A stretch of 64,000 nucleotides of DNA from contig JACCIC010000275.1 in assembly GCA_018907035.1 (NCBI GenBank), forward strand, positions 281,001 to 345,000, given 5' to 3'. A model generated the notes under the pieces. It saw only the letters and a list, made by a program, of their open reading frames with translations. It did no database searches and was not told the origin of the DNA. Shown here piece after piece: positions 41,648-48,506 of the stretch. The position numbers were made by a program, and so were the translations under genes. Source of the DNA: Sycobia sp. Sy_11 (taxonomy: Eukaryota; Arthropoda; Insecta; Hymenoptera; Epichrysomallidae). Position 1 is the first letter of the stretch; every line of letters starts with the position of its first letter.

Positions 41648-44600
41648 GTATACGCAATTCCCCTGTACCGTGGTCTGCACGGCGCAGTAGCAGGCGCGCC
41701 GGGACGATCCTCGGCCGAAGTCCGCGGCCAGCTGGCGCTGCTCCGTCCTCGACCCGTCCTCCTCCTCGGCCTCCTCGTTCTCCAGCTCCTCGGCGACGGC
41801 CGAGCATCCGGCTGGCTCCATGCGCCGCTGCTGGCGGCCCGGCAGCTGCTGCCTGATCGCCCGGCTACGGCCGCCGGACACGAGGCTCGGGCACTCGGGC
41901 GGATCGGGCCAGCGGTCCAGCGAGCTCCAACTCTTCGCCTTGCGACCCATCGAGTAGTACCTGGAAGCCAGGTCGTGCGCATTAGGAGAGGCGAAAGAGC
42001 GGGAGAGATAGAGAGAGAGCGAGAGAGAGAGAGAGAGAGAGCGACGAGTGCGGTTAAATTCAGGACCGCCGCGCCGTCGCGCGCGAAGACAGGCGACCGG
42101 CCCGCTCAATGGAATTTTACGAGGCTTTGACGGCGGATTGGGATTTTTATGGAGAATTGCTCGGCTCGTAAAAACAAACGATTTTTTTCCTTATTCATTT
42201 ACGATACCACCGTTAAAATGGTCGCCTAAACCTCGCACAATCGAGCGTTAAAAAAAAGTCGATTTCTTGTAATGGCACAATTTATTCGGCTTGGAATTTC
42301 TCAATTTTTACTGTACTGAAATAATACAGGGAAATAAAAATTACATCCAGCACTACACCTCTCCGAAAATTTTCCACACACTGAGGCAAATGTAGTCTAT
42401 CATCCATTATATCAGGCTTTCCAGCTATCTTACAGTTCAAGTGTAAATAACAACACGATGCTAGTTAACTTTGACATTATCTAGCATTGAAAATAAATTT
42501 TTTCGTAACGTGCTAACAACAAATAAACAACAGATATAATTTTAAACTAAAAATTTCTTTGCCCTTTCGGAAATTATATCATTTTAAGATTTGCTGTCTG
42601 AATATTTTAATTAAATTGAAAGAAAATGTATTACTCAATACACTGAAGAAAATTTATATAAAAATAAATTATTCATATTTTAAACGCGTTTTTCTCGAAT
42701 ACGTGTTTTCGAAGCCGATGTGGATCGTATTTCAAAAGTGTCGAAACTGATGGACATAAAATTTTCATCAGTTGTTGGCATGAATTTCGATTTACTTAAA
42801 ATAAATTATCTATTTTTTATTGAGAAAGATGAAAATTAACGTGTAACATATTCTACAAAATTCATTTCTTTCCTCGAGTATACAATAATATCATTTTTTA
42901 ATTAGTCTAGCAGAGTTAATTGTTGTTTAGATCGGCTAATGTTTAGTTCTACCGTAGACCGTAAAATAATTTATTTTTAGACCTGAATGAGATTCCTTAG
43001 ATTCCTTAAAGCTCTATGATTTTTTGCTATTTTGATTAAAAATATTTTTCGTTAATATATTTAAATGATGATTAATTACATTCTGAAATATTTTCTCATA
43101 CATAATAAAATATTAAAACTATTTCAGATATGGGCAAAAAACTTTTCTTCTGACTATAACTGATCCGTTAAAGTATAATTGTTTCCATTTGTATCGCAAT
43201 TTTTACTTATATTTTTATTAATTTTTATTATTGCAATTCTACCATAAATATACCATATTTTTTCTTTAAATGCACGGAAATTTTTAAAGTAGAAATTTTG
43301 CCCGTTCCAGTGTCATGGAATTTGCTGAAATATTTTTTTCCAATGGATAAGATTATATCTCATACTAACGAACATCCTCGAAAAGTAATTTCTTCTTTCT
43401 GGATGCATGATACATTTTATTGCCCTGTATTGTTATTTAAAACATTGTTTTATAAGCAAGAGTGCATTAAATATGAAGCGCAATTAAAATAAGTCAAGCA
43501 AACCTTATATTTTATAGTTATTTGTGTGAGTATAAATAATATGAATATTTCCCAATGTAGGCTTTAAGAATTCATTTTATTTTGTGATTTTTGAAAGCCA
43601 TATTTTTAAATTACATTCTTTGAAAGAATTATTTATTTACAATGTTCCTTTAAAATCTGTAGAACGAATATCAAGTAATTTAAGAACGGCAATCTTTCGC
43701 GTCCACTTTGAGGTGGCAAAATAATTTAATTCAAAACACTTTCATCTCAAAGCGACGTTTTATACATTCCGCTGTAAAGATTATAAAATCTTTTTACAAA
43801 TACTTTACATCCATCATTATTCCGACCTTAATTTGTATTCGCGCATCGAAATTTAGTGTTTTAATTTATTATTATAATTTTTAAGCCCTTCTTTTTATAT
43901 TTCAGTTTTTTTACCTGCAGAGGGTCTTTTTTAAGTTCGAAACGTTGTTTTTAATAAATATTATATTCCACAGTAAAAACCGATTGTCAATTTATTATTA
44001 TTATTCTGACCTGTATCACGATAGAATACGAAATTTCATATATCTACTAGATTTTCTTGGAAGTAGTGGAAAAATTATTTTTTTTTTTCATTTTCATTTC
44101 GAAAAAAGGACCGTTACTGTTCTCAGATGCATATACTGCAATTTTGAAAAGTATCAGATGTCTTGTAATTCTGAATATAATTAGTTTTTTTGCAGATGAT
44201 GTTTCACTCAATAATTTAAACTAAAAGCCAATTTTCTTTCGAAAAATTTAAATGAAAAAAATTTTTCTCGTGTATTAAGAATATGTTTCTAGAGCCTGTT
44301 AGAGACAATTACCAAAATACCTAAAGAAATTCGTGTAAATAGCTCTTGTCAGAGCGTATAAAGAGAAGTAAATCTTAACAAACTTAATGCGCTGTGATCA
44401 ATGAGCATATCGACTTCTCAGAATTTATATGGTGTATCGTCTTTTAATTGTAAAATTGAGTCGTTCGATAATTCAAAGATATCTTCTACAATGCCAGCCA
44501 CGTGAACCGTTATATGACTATACTGGAAGAGAAACTTATGACAACTGAACAAAATACGTTATTTTTTTATCATTCATCCTTTATATTTTCATTAGGCTCC

Positions 44601-44906
44601 GAGAGCGATCCAGAAGCTACGAGCGAACTTTACGCGAAGCGTTTAAAAATTAATCAACCGCGACCTCAAAACCGCATCCCATTGTCCTTAATTAGAAACG
44701 TTCGCTCGTCATTATAACTTGATATAAATTGATGACTCCGTCGGTCGCGTCGATAGCGCCGGCCGCGACAAGTAGGTCGGCGAGAAAATCTGATAATCCC
44801 GGGGCTGCGTTTGCCGGGAATCTCACCTGTAAACGACGATGGTGACGGCAATTACGAGGGCTAATCCGGTGCCGGCGGCCGCCCCGAACACCGCCGAGGA
44901 GACCAT
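1485..44906 (-). CDS. Syt12: Synaptotagmin-12-like protein, full ten-exon gene
   Basis: Spliced CDS on the minus strand: 44906-44827, 41960-41669, 31091-30711, 27642-27585, 24917-24623, 19375-19070, 13631-13533, 11471-11198, 6700-6302, 1682-1485. The lengths sum to 2382 nt (793 residues plus TAA) and the phase is kept at every junction. Order: N-terminal membrane segment (residues about 3-26), long low-complexity cytoplasmic linker (27-505), C2A (about 508-635), C2B (about 645-785), C-terminal WHTL (789-792). Synaptotagmins are vesicle-membrane proteins that work in exocytosis through C2 domains. The C2B strand [18 protein letters not shown], the loop VLDSSSE and the ending VDMWHTLH resemble mammalian SYT12, a calcium-independent member, as I remember it. 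C2B lacks most calcium-binding aspartates. Human SYT12 is about 420 residues, so this protein is nearly twice as long, all of it linker. Identity as a synaptotagmin is very strong; assignment to Syt12 rather than another divergent paralogue is strong. The least certain boundaries are the exon 3 acceptor and the exon 5 donor. Confidence 0.92.
5197..5235. repeat. (TA)n microsatellite
   Basis: About 39 bp, Syt12 intron 9. Confidence 0.97.
6234..6274. repeat. (GC)n(GT)n compound microsatellite
   Basis: GC units followed by about fifteen GT units. On the Syt12 transcript it is a CA repeat beginning 27 nt inside intron 9, next to the exon 9 donor. Confidence 0.97.
6302..6700 (-). CDS. Syt12: Syt12 exon 9: end of C2A and most of C2B
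   Basis: Acceptor CTGCCCACGCCGCAG|GTCCTG and donor ATCGAG|GTACGC, phase 0 on both sides. Residues 596-728. [20 protein letters not shown] is C2A loop 3 with all three aspartates (598, 600, 606). [20 protein letters not shown] opens C2[21 protein letters not shown] is C2B loop 1, where the first aspartate is replaced by Pro673 and Asp679 is kept. [20 protein letters not shown] is the C2B polybasic strand, which in the family binds phosphoinositides and effectors. Confidence 0.96.
6946..6977. repeat. Perfect 12-bp foldback with 8-nt loop
   Basis: AAGTAATTTTTT at 6946-6957 and its exact complement AAAAAATTACTT at 6966-6977. A second small stem, TAAGTAAA-TGC-TTTACTTA, lies at about 6858-6876. 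Possibly part of an old AT-rich foldback element. Confidence 0.85.
7415..7466. repeat. (TA)n microsatellite
   Basis: About 52 bp, intron 8. Confidence 0.98.
8224..8320. repeat. (CA)n microsatellite
   Basis: About 97 bp of CA with one interruption near 8297, the longest CA tract in the window. Confidence 0.98.
8634..8719. repeat. (CT)n(TA)n compound microsatellite
   Basis: About 60 bp of CT with one extra C near 8661, then about 25 bp of TA. Confidence 0.98.
10540..10590. repeat. (TA)n microsatellite
   Basis: About 51 bp, intron 8. A second shorter and broken TA tract lies at about 10840-10875. Confidence 0.98.
11198..11471 (-). CDS. Syt12: Syt12 exon 8: most of C2A
   Basis: Acceptor CACGCACGCAG|ATCCGG and donor CTCCAG|GTACCT. 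Encodes residues 504-595. [20 protein letters not shown] is the first C2A strand pair; [17 protein letters not shown] is calcium loop 1, with Glu539 where synaptotagmin-1 has Asp172 and Asp545 matching Asp178; [20 protein letters not shown] is the basic strand and the NPxF-type turn. It breaks exactly before the VLD of loop 3, which starts exon 9. Confidence 0.95.
11472..13532 (-). other. Syt12 intron 7
   Basis: GT-AG intron of about 2.1 kb, AT-rich, without a coding signal. Contains a 28-bp tandem duplication at 12699-12754 and a pyrimidine run at 13024-13052. Confidence 0.75.
12699..12754. repeat. 28-bp tandem duplication
   Basis: The 24-bp core TTTAACTCTGTATAGTTTAG plus CGAA occurs at 12699-12722 and again, identical, at 12727-12750, so the period is 28 bp. 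A recent slippage-type duplication. Confidence 0.95.
13533..13631 (-). CDS. Syt12: Syt12 exon 7: linker just before C2A
   Basis: Acceptor GTTCGCAG|CGACGG and donor AGAAG|GTGAGT, both good. Encodes residues 471-504: [20 protein letters not shown] then [12 protein letters not shown]. The trailing AG joins exon 8 to give Arg504 and leads directly into C2A. It is less repetitive than exons 5 and 6, so it is probably more conserved (inference). Confidence 0.87.
15668..15707. repeat. (TA)n microsatellite
   Basis: About 40 bp, intron 6. Confidence 0.97.
15879..15960. repeat. (TA)n microsatellite, longest in window
   Basis: About 82 bp of uninterrupted TA, 170 bp from another TA tract. Confidence 0.98.
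19070..19375 (-). CDS. Syt12: Syt12 exon 6: Pro/Ser/Ala-rich linker
   Basis: Acceptor CCCCGTTTCTGCCCGCAG|ATCG and donor AGCGG|GTGGGT. Encodes residues 369-471, starting [20 protein letters not shown]. It holds a run of eight prolines near 419-426, a serine-rich patch, an alanine run near 442-450, and ends [13 protein letters not shown]. The SP dipeptides are possible proline-directed kinase sites (inference). 306 nt with one leading and two trailing split bases, matching exons 5 and 7. Confidence 0.82.
19483..19525. repeat. (TA)n microsatellite
   Basis: About 43 bp, roughly 108 nt upstream of the exon 6 acceptor on the transcript. Confidence 0.97.
19576..19625. repeat. (TA)n(TG)n compound microsatellite
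   Basis: About 36 bp TA followed by TG units and more TA. Confidence 0.95.
20955..21109 (+). repeat. Small MITE-like dispersed repeat, copy 1
   Basis: About 155 bp matching 36612-36778 in inverted orientation. The core has near-perfect inverted arms at 21008-21023 and 21057-21072 (TATTTACCTCCTGAGA and its complement with one mismatch). Shared blocks include TAAAATATCGTTCAACGCCA, CAAATAAAGTATTTACCTC and CACGAGGTAAATAA. A foldback element is the likely explanation; no target-site duplication was identified. Confidence 0.6.
21207..21263. repeat. (TA)n microsatellite
   Basis: About 57 bp, intron 5, 100 bp after the dispersed repeat copy 1. Confidence 0.98.
22083..22118. repeat. (GA)n microsatellite
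   Basis: About 36 bp, intron 5. Confidence 0.96.
24467..24516. repeat. (TA)n microsatellite
   Basis: About 50 bp, roughly 106 nt inside intron 5 from the exon 5 donor. Confidence 0.98.
24623..24917 (-). CDS. Syt12: Syt12 exon 5: linker with His/Gln tract
   Basis: Acceptor CATGCACACGCAG|GTCTCG, with CTTTCTTTTAAC upstream. Encodes residues 271-369: a region reading [20 protein letters not shown], then a run of six histidines and six glutamines at about 318-332, then [20 protein letters not shown] and FSYPPSRGS. The donor is AG|GTTCGT, a weak match to the consensus, but it leaves the two bases that exon 6 needs to make Arg369. The codon usage is strongly G/C-ending, unlike the adjoining AT-rich intron. 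Confidence 0.8.
24918..27584 (-). other. Syt12 intron 4, GC-AG type
   Basis: About 2.7 kb, donor GCAAGT at 27584-27579 and acceptor GCACACGCAG ending at 24918. Contains one of the longest GA tracts (26465-26539). An open plus frame at 26962-27249 is AT-rich and unrecognised. Confidence 0.65.
26465..26539. repeat. (GA)n microsatellite
   Basis: About 75 bp of perfect GA, intron 4. Confidence 0.98.
27585..27642 (-). CDS. Syt12: Syt12 exon 4: small 58-nt exon with a GC donor
   Basis: Acceptor TTTCTTTTACAG|GAGTTC is strong. The exon encodes [19 protein letters not shown] (residues 252-270) plus one base. The only phase-compatible donor is TCAG|GCAAGT, the typical sequence of the minor GC-AG class. 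Joining the leftover G to GT of exon 5 restores Gly271. It is too small to stand out by itself; support is the splice sites and phase agreement with both sides. Confidence 0.72.
28331..28375. repeat. (TA)n microsatellite
   Basis: About 45 bp, intron 3. Confidence 0.97.
30305..30452. repeat. (GA)n and (TA)n tracts, adjacent
   Basis: GA at 30305-30349 and TA at 30393-30452, separated by 43 bp. Confidence 0.97.
30711..31091 (-). CDS. Syt12: Syt12 exon 3: linker with conserved-looking block and poly-Gly
   Basis: Encodes residues 125-251 at phase 0 on both sides. It begins [20 protein letters not shown], a compact, non-repetitive stretch with vicinal cysteines that could be palmitoylated (inference). 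Then come Ala/Gly-rich sequence, a run of about twelve glycines (around 190-202), Ser/Gly repeats, [19 protein letters not shown], and a Ser/Thr-rich end. Donor AGCCAG|GTCAGC is good. The acceptor at ACATAAG|AACC has a pyrimidine-rich stretch only some way upstream, so the exact 5' edge is less sure than the others, but the phase fits both neighbours. The open frame continues upstream without an ATG. Confidence 0.78.
31092..32060. other. GC-rich block upstream of Syt12 exon 3
   Basis: Very GC- and CpG-rich, with long G and C runs, abutting exon 3 on its 5' side. It may be an internal promoter or unmethylated island. The frame of exon 3 stays open upstream to about 31328 but has no ATG in that stretch. 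Confidence 0.4.
33130..34210 (+). pseudogene. Decayed non-LTR retrotransposon (R1/Jockey/I-like), 3' part of ORF2
   Basis: Translating the plus strand in shifting frames gives a recognisable reverse transcriptase tail. [19 protein letters not shown] (33239-33295) matches the catalytic YADD region, here mutated to [24 protein letters not shown] and FWDSIK (about 33430-33516) match the region after it. [20 protein letters not shown] (about 33570-33640) and [15 protein letters not shown] (about 33670-33715) match the thumb and connector, and [13 protein letters not shown] (about 34166-34203) matches the end of ORF2. There are many stops and frame changes. Upstream sequence from about 32300 may be older parts of the same copy, but I could not recognise motifs there. 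It lies antisense to Syt12 inside intron 2 and cannot be active. Confidence 0.82.
34321..34361. repeat. (TA)n microsatellite
   Basis: About 41 bp, about 110 bp after the last recognisable LINE motif. It could mark the 3' tail region of that insertion (inference). Confidence 0.97.
35174..35232. repeat. (TA)n microsatellite
   Basis: About 59 bp, intron 2. Confidence 0.98.
35506..35542. repeat. (TA)n microsatellite
   Basis: About 37 bp, intron 2. Confidence 0.97.
36612..36778 (-). repeat. Small MITE-like dispersed repeat, copy 2
   Basis: The reverse complement of this segment aligns with 20955-21109, with perhaps one difference in five by eye. Its core arms, 36658-36673 and 36707-36722, are more degenerate. 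It lies in Syt12 intron 2, whereas copy 1 lies in intron 5, in opposite orientation. Confidence 0.6.
41608..41646. repeat. (TA)n microsatellite
   Basis: About 39 bp, beginning about 22 nt inside intron 2 from the exon 2 donor. Confidence 0.97.
41669..41960 (-). CDS. Syt12: Syt12 exon 2: juxtamembrane region and acidic linker
   Basis: Acceptor GGCTTCCAG|GTACTAC and donor ACCACG|GTACAG. Encodes residues 27-124, starting [20 protein letters not shown], then a basic Gln/Arg stretch (about 58-73), an acidic run (about 84-96, rich in Glu), and a Cys-containing end [11 protein letters not shown]. The phase joins exon 1 perfectly and ends at phase 0. Codon third positions are mostly G or C. Upstream of the acceptor the minus strand is a long CT tract. 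Confidence 0.88.
41961..44826 (-). other. Syt12 intron 1
   Basis: GT-AG intron of about 2.9 kb, AT-rich. Near its 3' end the minus strand carries a CT microsatellite (complement of 42003-42042). No coding signal. Confidence 0.75.
42003..42042. repeat. (GA)n microsatellite next to exon 2 acceptor
   Basis: Imperfect GA tract. On the Syt12 transcript it is a CT tract 43-82 nt upstream of the exon 2 acceptor. Confidence 0.95.
44827..44906 (-). CDS. Syt12: Syt12 exon 1: start codon and membrane anchor
   Basis: The ATG at 44904-44906 opens [20 protein letters not shown], a hydrophobic segment running on through VTIVVY (residues 3-26) and followed by basic [10 protein letters not shown] across the splice. 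This is the usual short lumenal end, single membrane span and basic stop-transfer of synaptotagmins. The donor reads ACAG|GTGAGA, leaving two bases (AG) that join exon 2 to give Arg27. A second in-frame ATG lies at 45030-45032, with an in-frame stop TGA at 45039-45041; using it would add 42 mostly basic residues. I chose the inner ATG because a strongly basic lumenal tail is unusual for the family, but both ATGs have A at -3 and G at +4. Confidence 0.85.
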
Positions 44907-45246
44907 TATTTTTCCGCCCCGACGGGAGTCGGCGAGGGACGGAGGAATCGGGCGACCGAGCGAAGGCGCGAGATGGAGGTCTTTAGCCCGTGAGCGCGAT
45001 GGCTTTCTTCCTGACGACCGTGGGCTCGCCATAATTCGTCATCGCGAATCCGCAGCCAGCCCTCGGGCGCTGGCCGTCTTCGAAGGGGCTCTCGTTCGAA
45101 CTTTCTTCCCTCCAAATTGACGTCACTCGTTGATATTTCGACGAGATAGGCGTCGGCTCGTTGATGGGCAGTAGCCGATAAAGGGATTTTGACGGGTGAC
45201 AACTGTCTCCTCCCCGTGGCGGGGGGGGGGGCTGATGTTTTATTCC
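44907..45246 (-). promoter_or_regulatory. Syt12: Probable Syt12 5' UTR with upstream splice acceptor
   Basis: The minus strand reads TTTACCTCTGTTGCAG|GGAATA, a strong splice acceptor placing the exon's 5' edge at 45246. Between it and the ATG is GC-rich sequence in which the Syt12 frame has a stop at 45039-45041. The simplest reading is that exon 1 has a 340-nt leader and at least one non-coding exon lies further upstream (higher coordinates). The acceptor is seen; its use is inferred. Confidence 0.5.
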
Positions 45247-47043
45247 CTGCAACAGAGGTAAAAAAAAGTTTCGTTCACCTTGGTCGGTTTTTTTACTCTA
45301 TCGATAATAAATTTGCCCTTAACTTGCCAGGCGAGAAGAGTCACAAGTACGGGGTCACAGATTGTAATAGGAAAAATTCACCTTCATCCTTATGCTATGA
45401 ATGGATGAGAGGCACAGCAGTTACATCTGACGCTCAATATTTCGGTTTTTCTGTATGCGTCTTCATCGATTCATGTTCTCATATCTTAAATGACTTCCTC
45501 TCGCATTATACCGATGTGGATACATATAATCAATGTAATAATCCGTGAGCACAATATTAATGTATAAAATATAAATTAACAATATAATTTATGATCCAAG
45601 AATAAAATTAAAGCAACCTTTGATCTAGATCGCTTAATTTTACTTGGAATAATATTTTAAAATTATATTTCATACGTTGATATTATATATATATATTTAC
45701 AGTTTCTTTCATTGACTATATCTATCTGCATCGATGGAAGCCAGAAGTAAGACATCAAATCTTAAAACTACATTCTATTAACGAAAAGAATATTTTAATA
45801 TATATCGGGAATTTTGAAAGGTAAAGACTAGCTGTTGTTCACAGAATCTGTTCATAAGATAAGGATACATATACGTTTTTCTTATTATAAGCTGTGAGTA
45901 GCAGTTGAGATACTCTCGCTGTTAATTTACACTTTTTAAATATAGGAAAGTGATAAAAATTATATATGCCTATAATATAAAAATTTTCAACGAACTTCTG
46001 AGCAACGATGAATGCATTGAAATTTGAAGAACAGACTATTTAATCGGAGAATTTAGCTAAATTCCTAGAAGAACGTTTTAATCTTTTTGACTGTATCCTT
46101 TTCTGAACTAACGATCTTCAAACGATTTAGAAAATCAGATAATCTCTTTCCCCTTATGCTCTTAATAGTTATAACTGAGACAATACACGAATAAATAAAA
46201 AAAAATATTGTTCTAAAACAAAAAGTAATTCTTCCAAATGAAATTCTTCCTTCTAATTAAATTAATTACGTACATCGTTTCGACGATTGGATTGAAAATT
46301 ATTCAATCCAATAAAATTTTATTGATTTGGAGTTACACAAACGTAAATATACCTTCTGGATGGTTGATGAAGCTCAGTGTAAATTTGACTGTAGAATTGC
46401 CGTGCAGTATCAGGTTTCTTTGAAACTTTTCTAATCTGAAAAGGAGAAAATATCTGTTTATGTTACAAATCATAAGGAAACACTATTATCATTTTTAATT
46501 ATAGTCTTCAACGTTTAGTCTTTAAAATATCGTTCATTTAACTCATATATCTTATTTTGTGCCGTAAACATTACATTTGTAAAGCATTTTGGATTTACAT
46601 TAAACTAACTTGTCAAATCTCAATAAAATTTATGAATTAAATATGTTCACGGAAATATAAGATTTTTCAGAAACTCAATGGCAATGGAAAAAGCAAAACT
46701 TTTGAGAAATATTTCAAATGACTGAGAAATATGGATTTTTGCCAAATAATCCGCCGTTCTTCACATTCAGGTCAGAATATCTCACAAATTTAAGGTGACA
46801 GAATGATTTGGGAGTTAGATTTAGATTTAACGTATCAAAGGCCATCGGCAAGGTCGTAATCAGATTTTTCTCATGTATGCACGGAATTGCAAAATAAGAA
46901 TATGTGAATAAATCAGTTAGACAAGCATACTGAATTAATCTTTACATGGCATAAAAAATCTCTTAATGTTGCATGTAAAACACTTAATTCAAGCAGTTGA
47001 ACTGAAACCATTCGTATGTGTGTGTATATATGTGTGTGTGTGT

Positions 47044-47051
<8 letters not shown>

Positions 47052-47092
<41 letters not shown>
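47052..47092. repeat. (TA)n microsatellite
   Basis: About 41 bp, preceded by GT units at about 47012-47043. Confidence 0.97.
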
Positions 47093-47098
<6 letters not shown>

Positions 47099-47183
47099 GA
47101 TCGGTATATGAAAATCGATCTAATCACTGTGCATAATCGCGCGAGCGCGCTCGAAAGTGAGGGGCAGCATATGTTACTGGTAC

Positions 47184-47186
<3 letters not shown>

Positions 47187-47240
<54 letters not shown>
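47187..47240. repeat. (TA)n microsatellite
   Basis: About 54 bp. Confidence 0.98.
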
Positions 47241-47244
<4 letters not shown>

Positions 47245-47399
47245 CACATATGCGTATACGATACTAAAAGCCGCAAGCGGTGTGGATGAGCCTGGGGCGA
47301 CTGCTCCGAACGGCTGCGCTGTCTCCTTGTAAATCCATATAACGGCGCCGAATGAACTGTCTAACGATCGATATCGCACCTAAACACTTTAACACCTGA

Positions 47400-47491
47400 C
47401 CCCCACCAAGGCGCGCGCTGGCCTCGTGCGCCGGAGCCGAAAATACAGAGCCGACGAGCGCGTGTATAAGTGAGATCAACAGAAAAACACA

Positions 47492-47540
<49 letters not shown>

Positions 47541-48260
47541 TTATGAACGTATAATGTATGTAAGTATGTATGTATGAATGTGCAAAAGTACGTATGTTTA
47601 CCACCAGTTATATTTACGTATACATATATAGTGTATTTACATGTAGGTAGATGTTTACCGCACGTGAATAAGAGACGAAGATATGATGAAAGGGAGAGAG
47701 CGAGAAAGGGAAGAGAAATTCGGAAGGAGGAAGAAGAGAGGGTGAGAGGGAAAGTGAGACGGCGGGAGTATGCCAGATAGACGGAAAGACGGAAACGGAG
47801 ACGGCGTGTGTGTCCCGCTGCCGGCCCGACTCGCGGCTGGTGTGCGACTGCGGCGGCCGCCAGCCCCGCGTCTCCTGTATATCCTTTGGTGCGCGCGCCA
47901 GGGCTCGCGCGGATGCCGTTTCCACCGCCGCCTTCGCCGCTGGGGCTGTTGGAGCGGGGTGGGGCGCAGGCGGTTTTGTCGCGCCCACGGACGCGAATTA
48001 GGCCTTCTACACTATCCCCTTCATACACACACATACACCCATACACAGCGAAGCATTCGAATTCCCAACCGTTAATAATCGTGTCCGAGATGCGCGCGTG
48101 CGTCTTCTCTCCCTTATATAATAATCATAATAATAGTAATACGGGCGCTGCGACGCGGCCGACCGGATCTCGATTTCACTACTCGCGTCGGACGCGTCGG
48201 GCCTCAAACTGACCGACGCCCCGCGCTATACGAACGGTACGTTCGCTCGGCATCGCTTGG
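47400..48260. promoter_or_regulatory. GC-rich island upstream of Syt12, candidate promoter
   Basis: A block of high GC and CpG content, strongest at 47750-48240, in otherwise AT-rich DNA, 2.2-3 kb upstream of the Syt12 leader. Open frames exist on both strands but none is recognisable. A promoter with a non-coding first exon of Syt12 would fit the acceptor at 45247, though I could not choose a donor. Confidence 0.35.
47497..47537. repeat. (TA)n microsatellite
   Basis: About 41 bp, inside the GC-rich upstream region. Confidence 0.97.
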
Positions 48261-48453
48261 AGTATATGAAGTCTTTTCAGAAGGAAAAAAGAAAGAGGCA
48301 AAAAAAATGCTCGTTCGTATGAAGTTCGCCTCCATTTGTAATAATCGAGAGAACTCGTGCTAGTGCGCGTAGTTCCATTGAAGGATTTTGCATGGGGCTT
48401 TATCCCCGGGACAATGCACAAAATTGAATGCCCTTAGATAAGGAACCTCTATG

Positions 48454-48458
<5 letters not shown>

Positions 48459-48503
<45 letters not shown>
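48459..48503. repeat. (TA)n microsatellite
   Basis: About 45 bp. Confidence 0.97.

Positions 48504-48506
<3 letters not shown>

Larger units (their letters stand above)
31092..41668 (-). other. Syt12 intron 2, the longest
   Basis: About 10.6 kb. Contains a very GC-rich flank next to exon 3 (31092-32060), a decayed LINE (33130-34210), one copy of a small dispersed repeat (36612-36778), TA tracts, and a GC-rich patch at 39000-39260 with moderate GC to about 39700. No exon that I can place by splice sites and phase. Confidence 0.7.
45247..47399. other. AT-rich non-coding stretch, probable 5' intron of Syt12
   Basis: No recognisable gene on either strand. Holds the TA tracts at 47052-47092 and 47187-47240. 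If Syt12 starts in the GC island at 47.4-48.25 kb, this is its first intron. Confidence 0.4.

Noticed and set aside
47614..48046. Pro/Ala-rich frames on both strands in the GC island
   Set aside because: GC-rich DNA opens several frames at once; none shows a recognisable motif, and a promoter or UTR is a simpler explanation.
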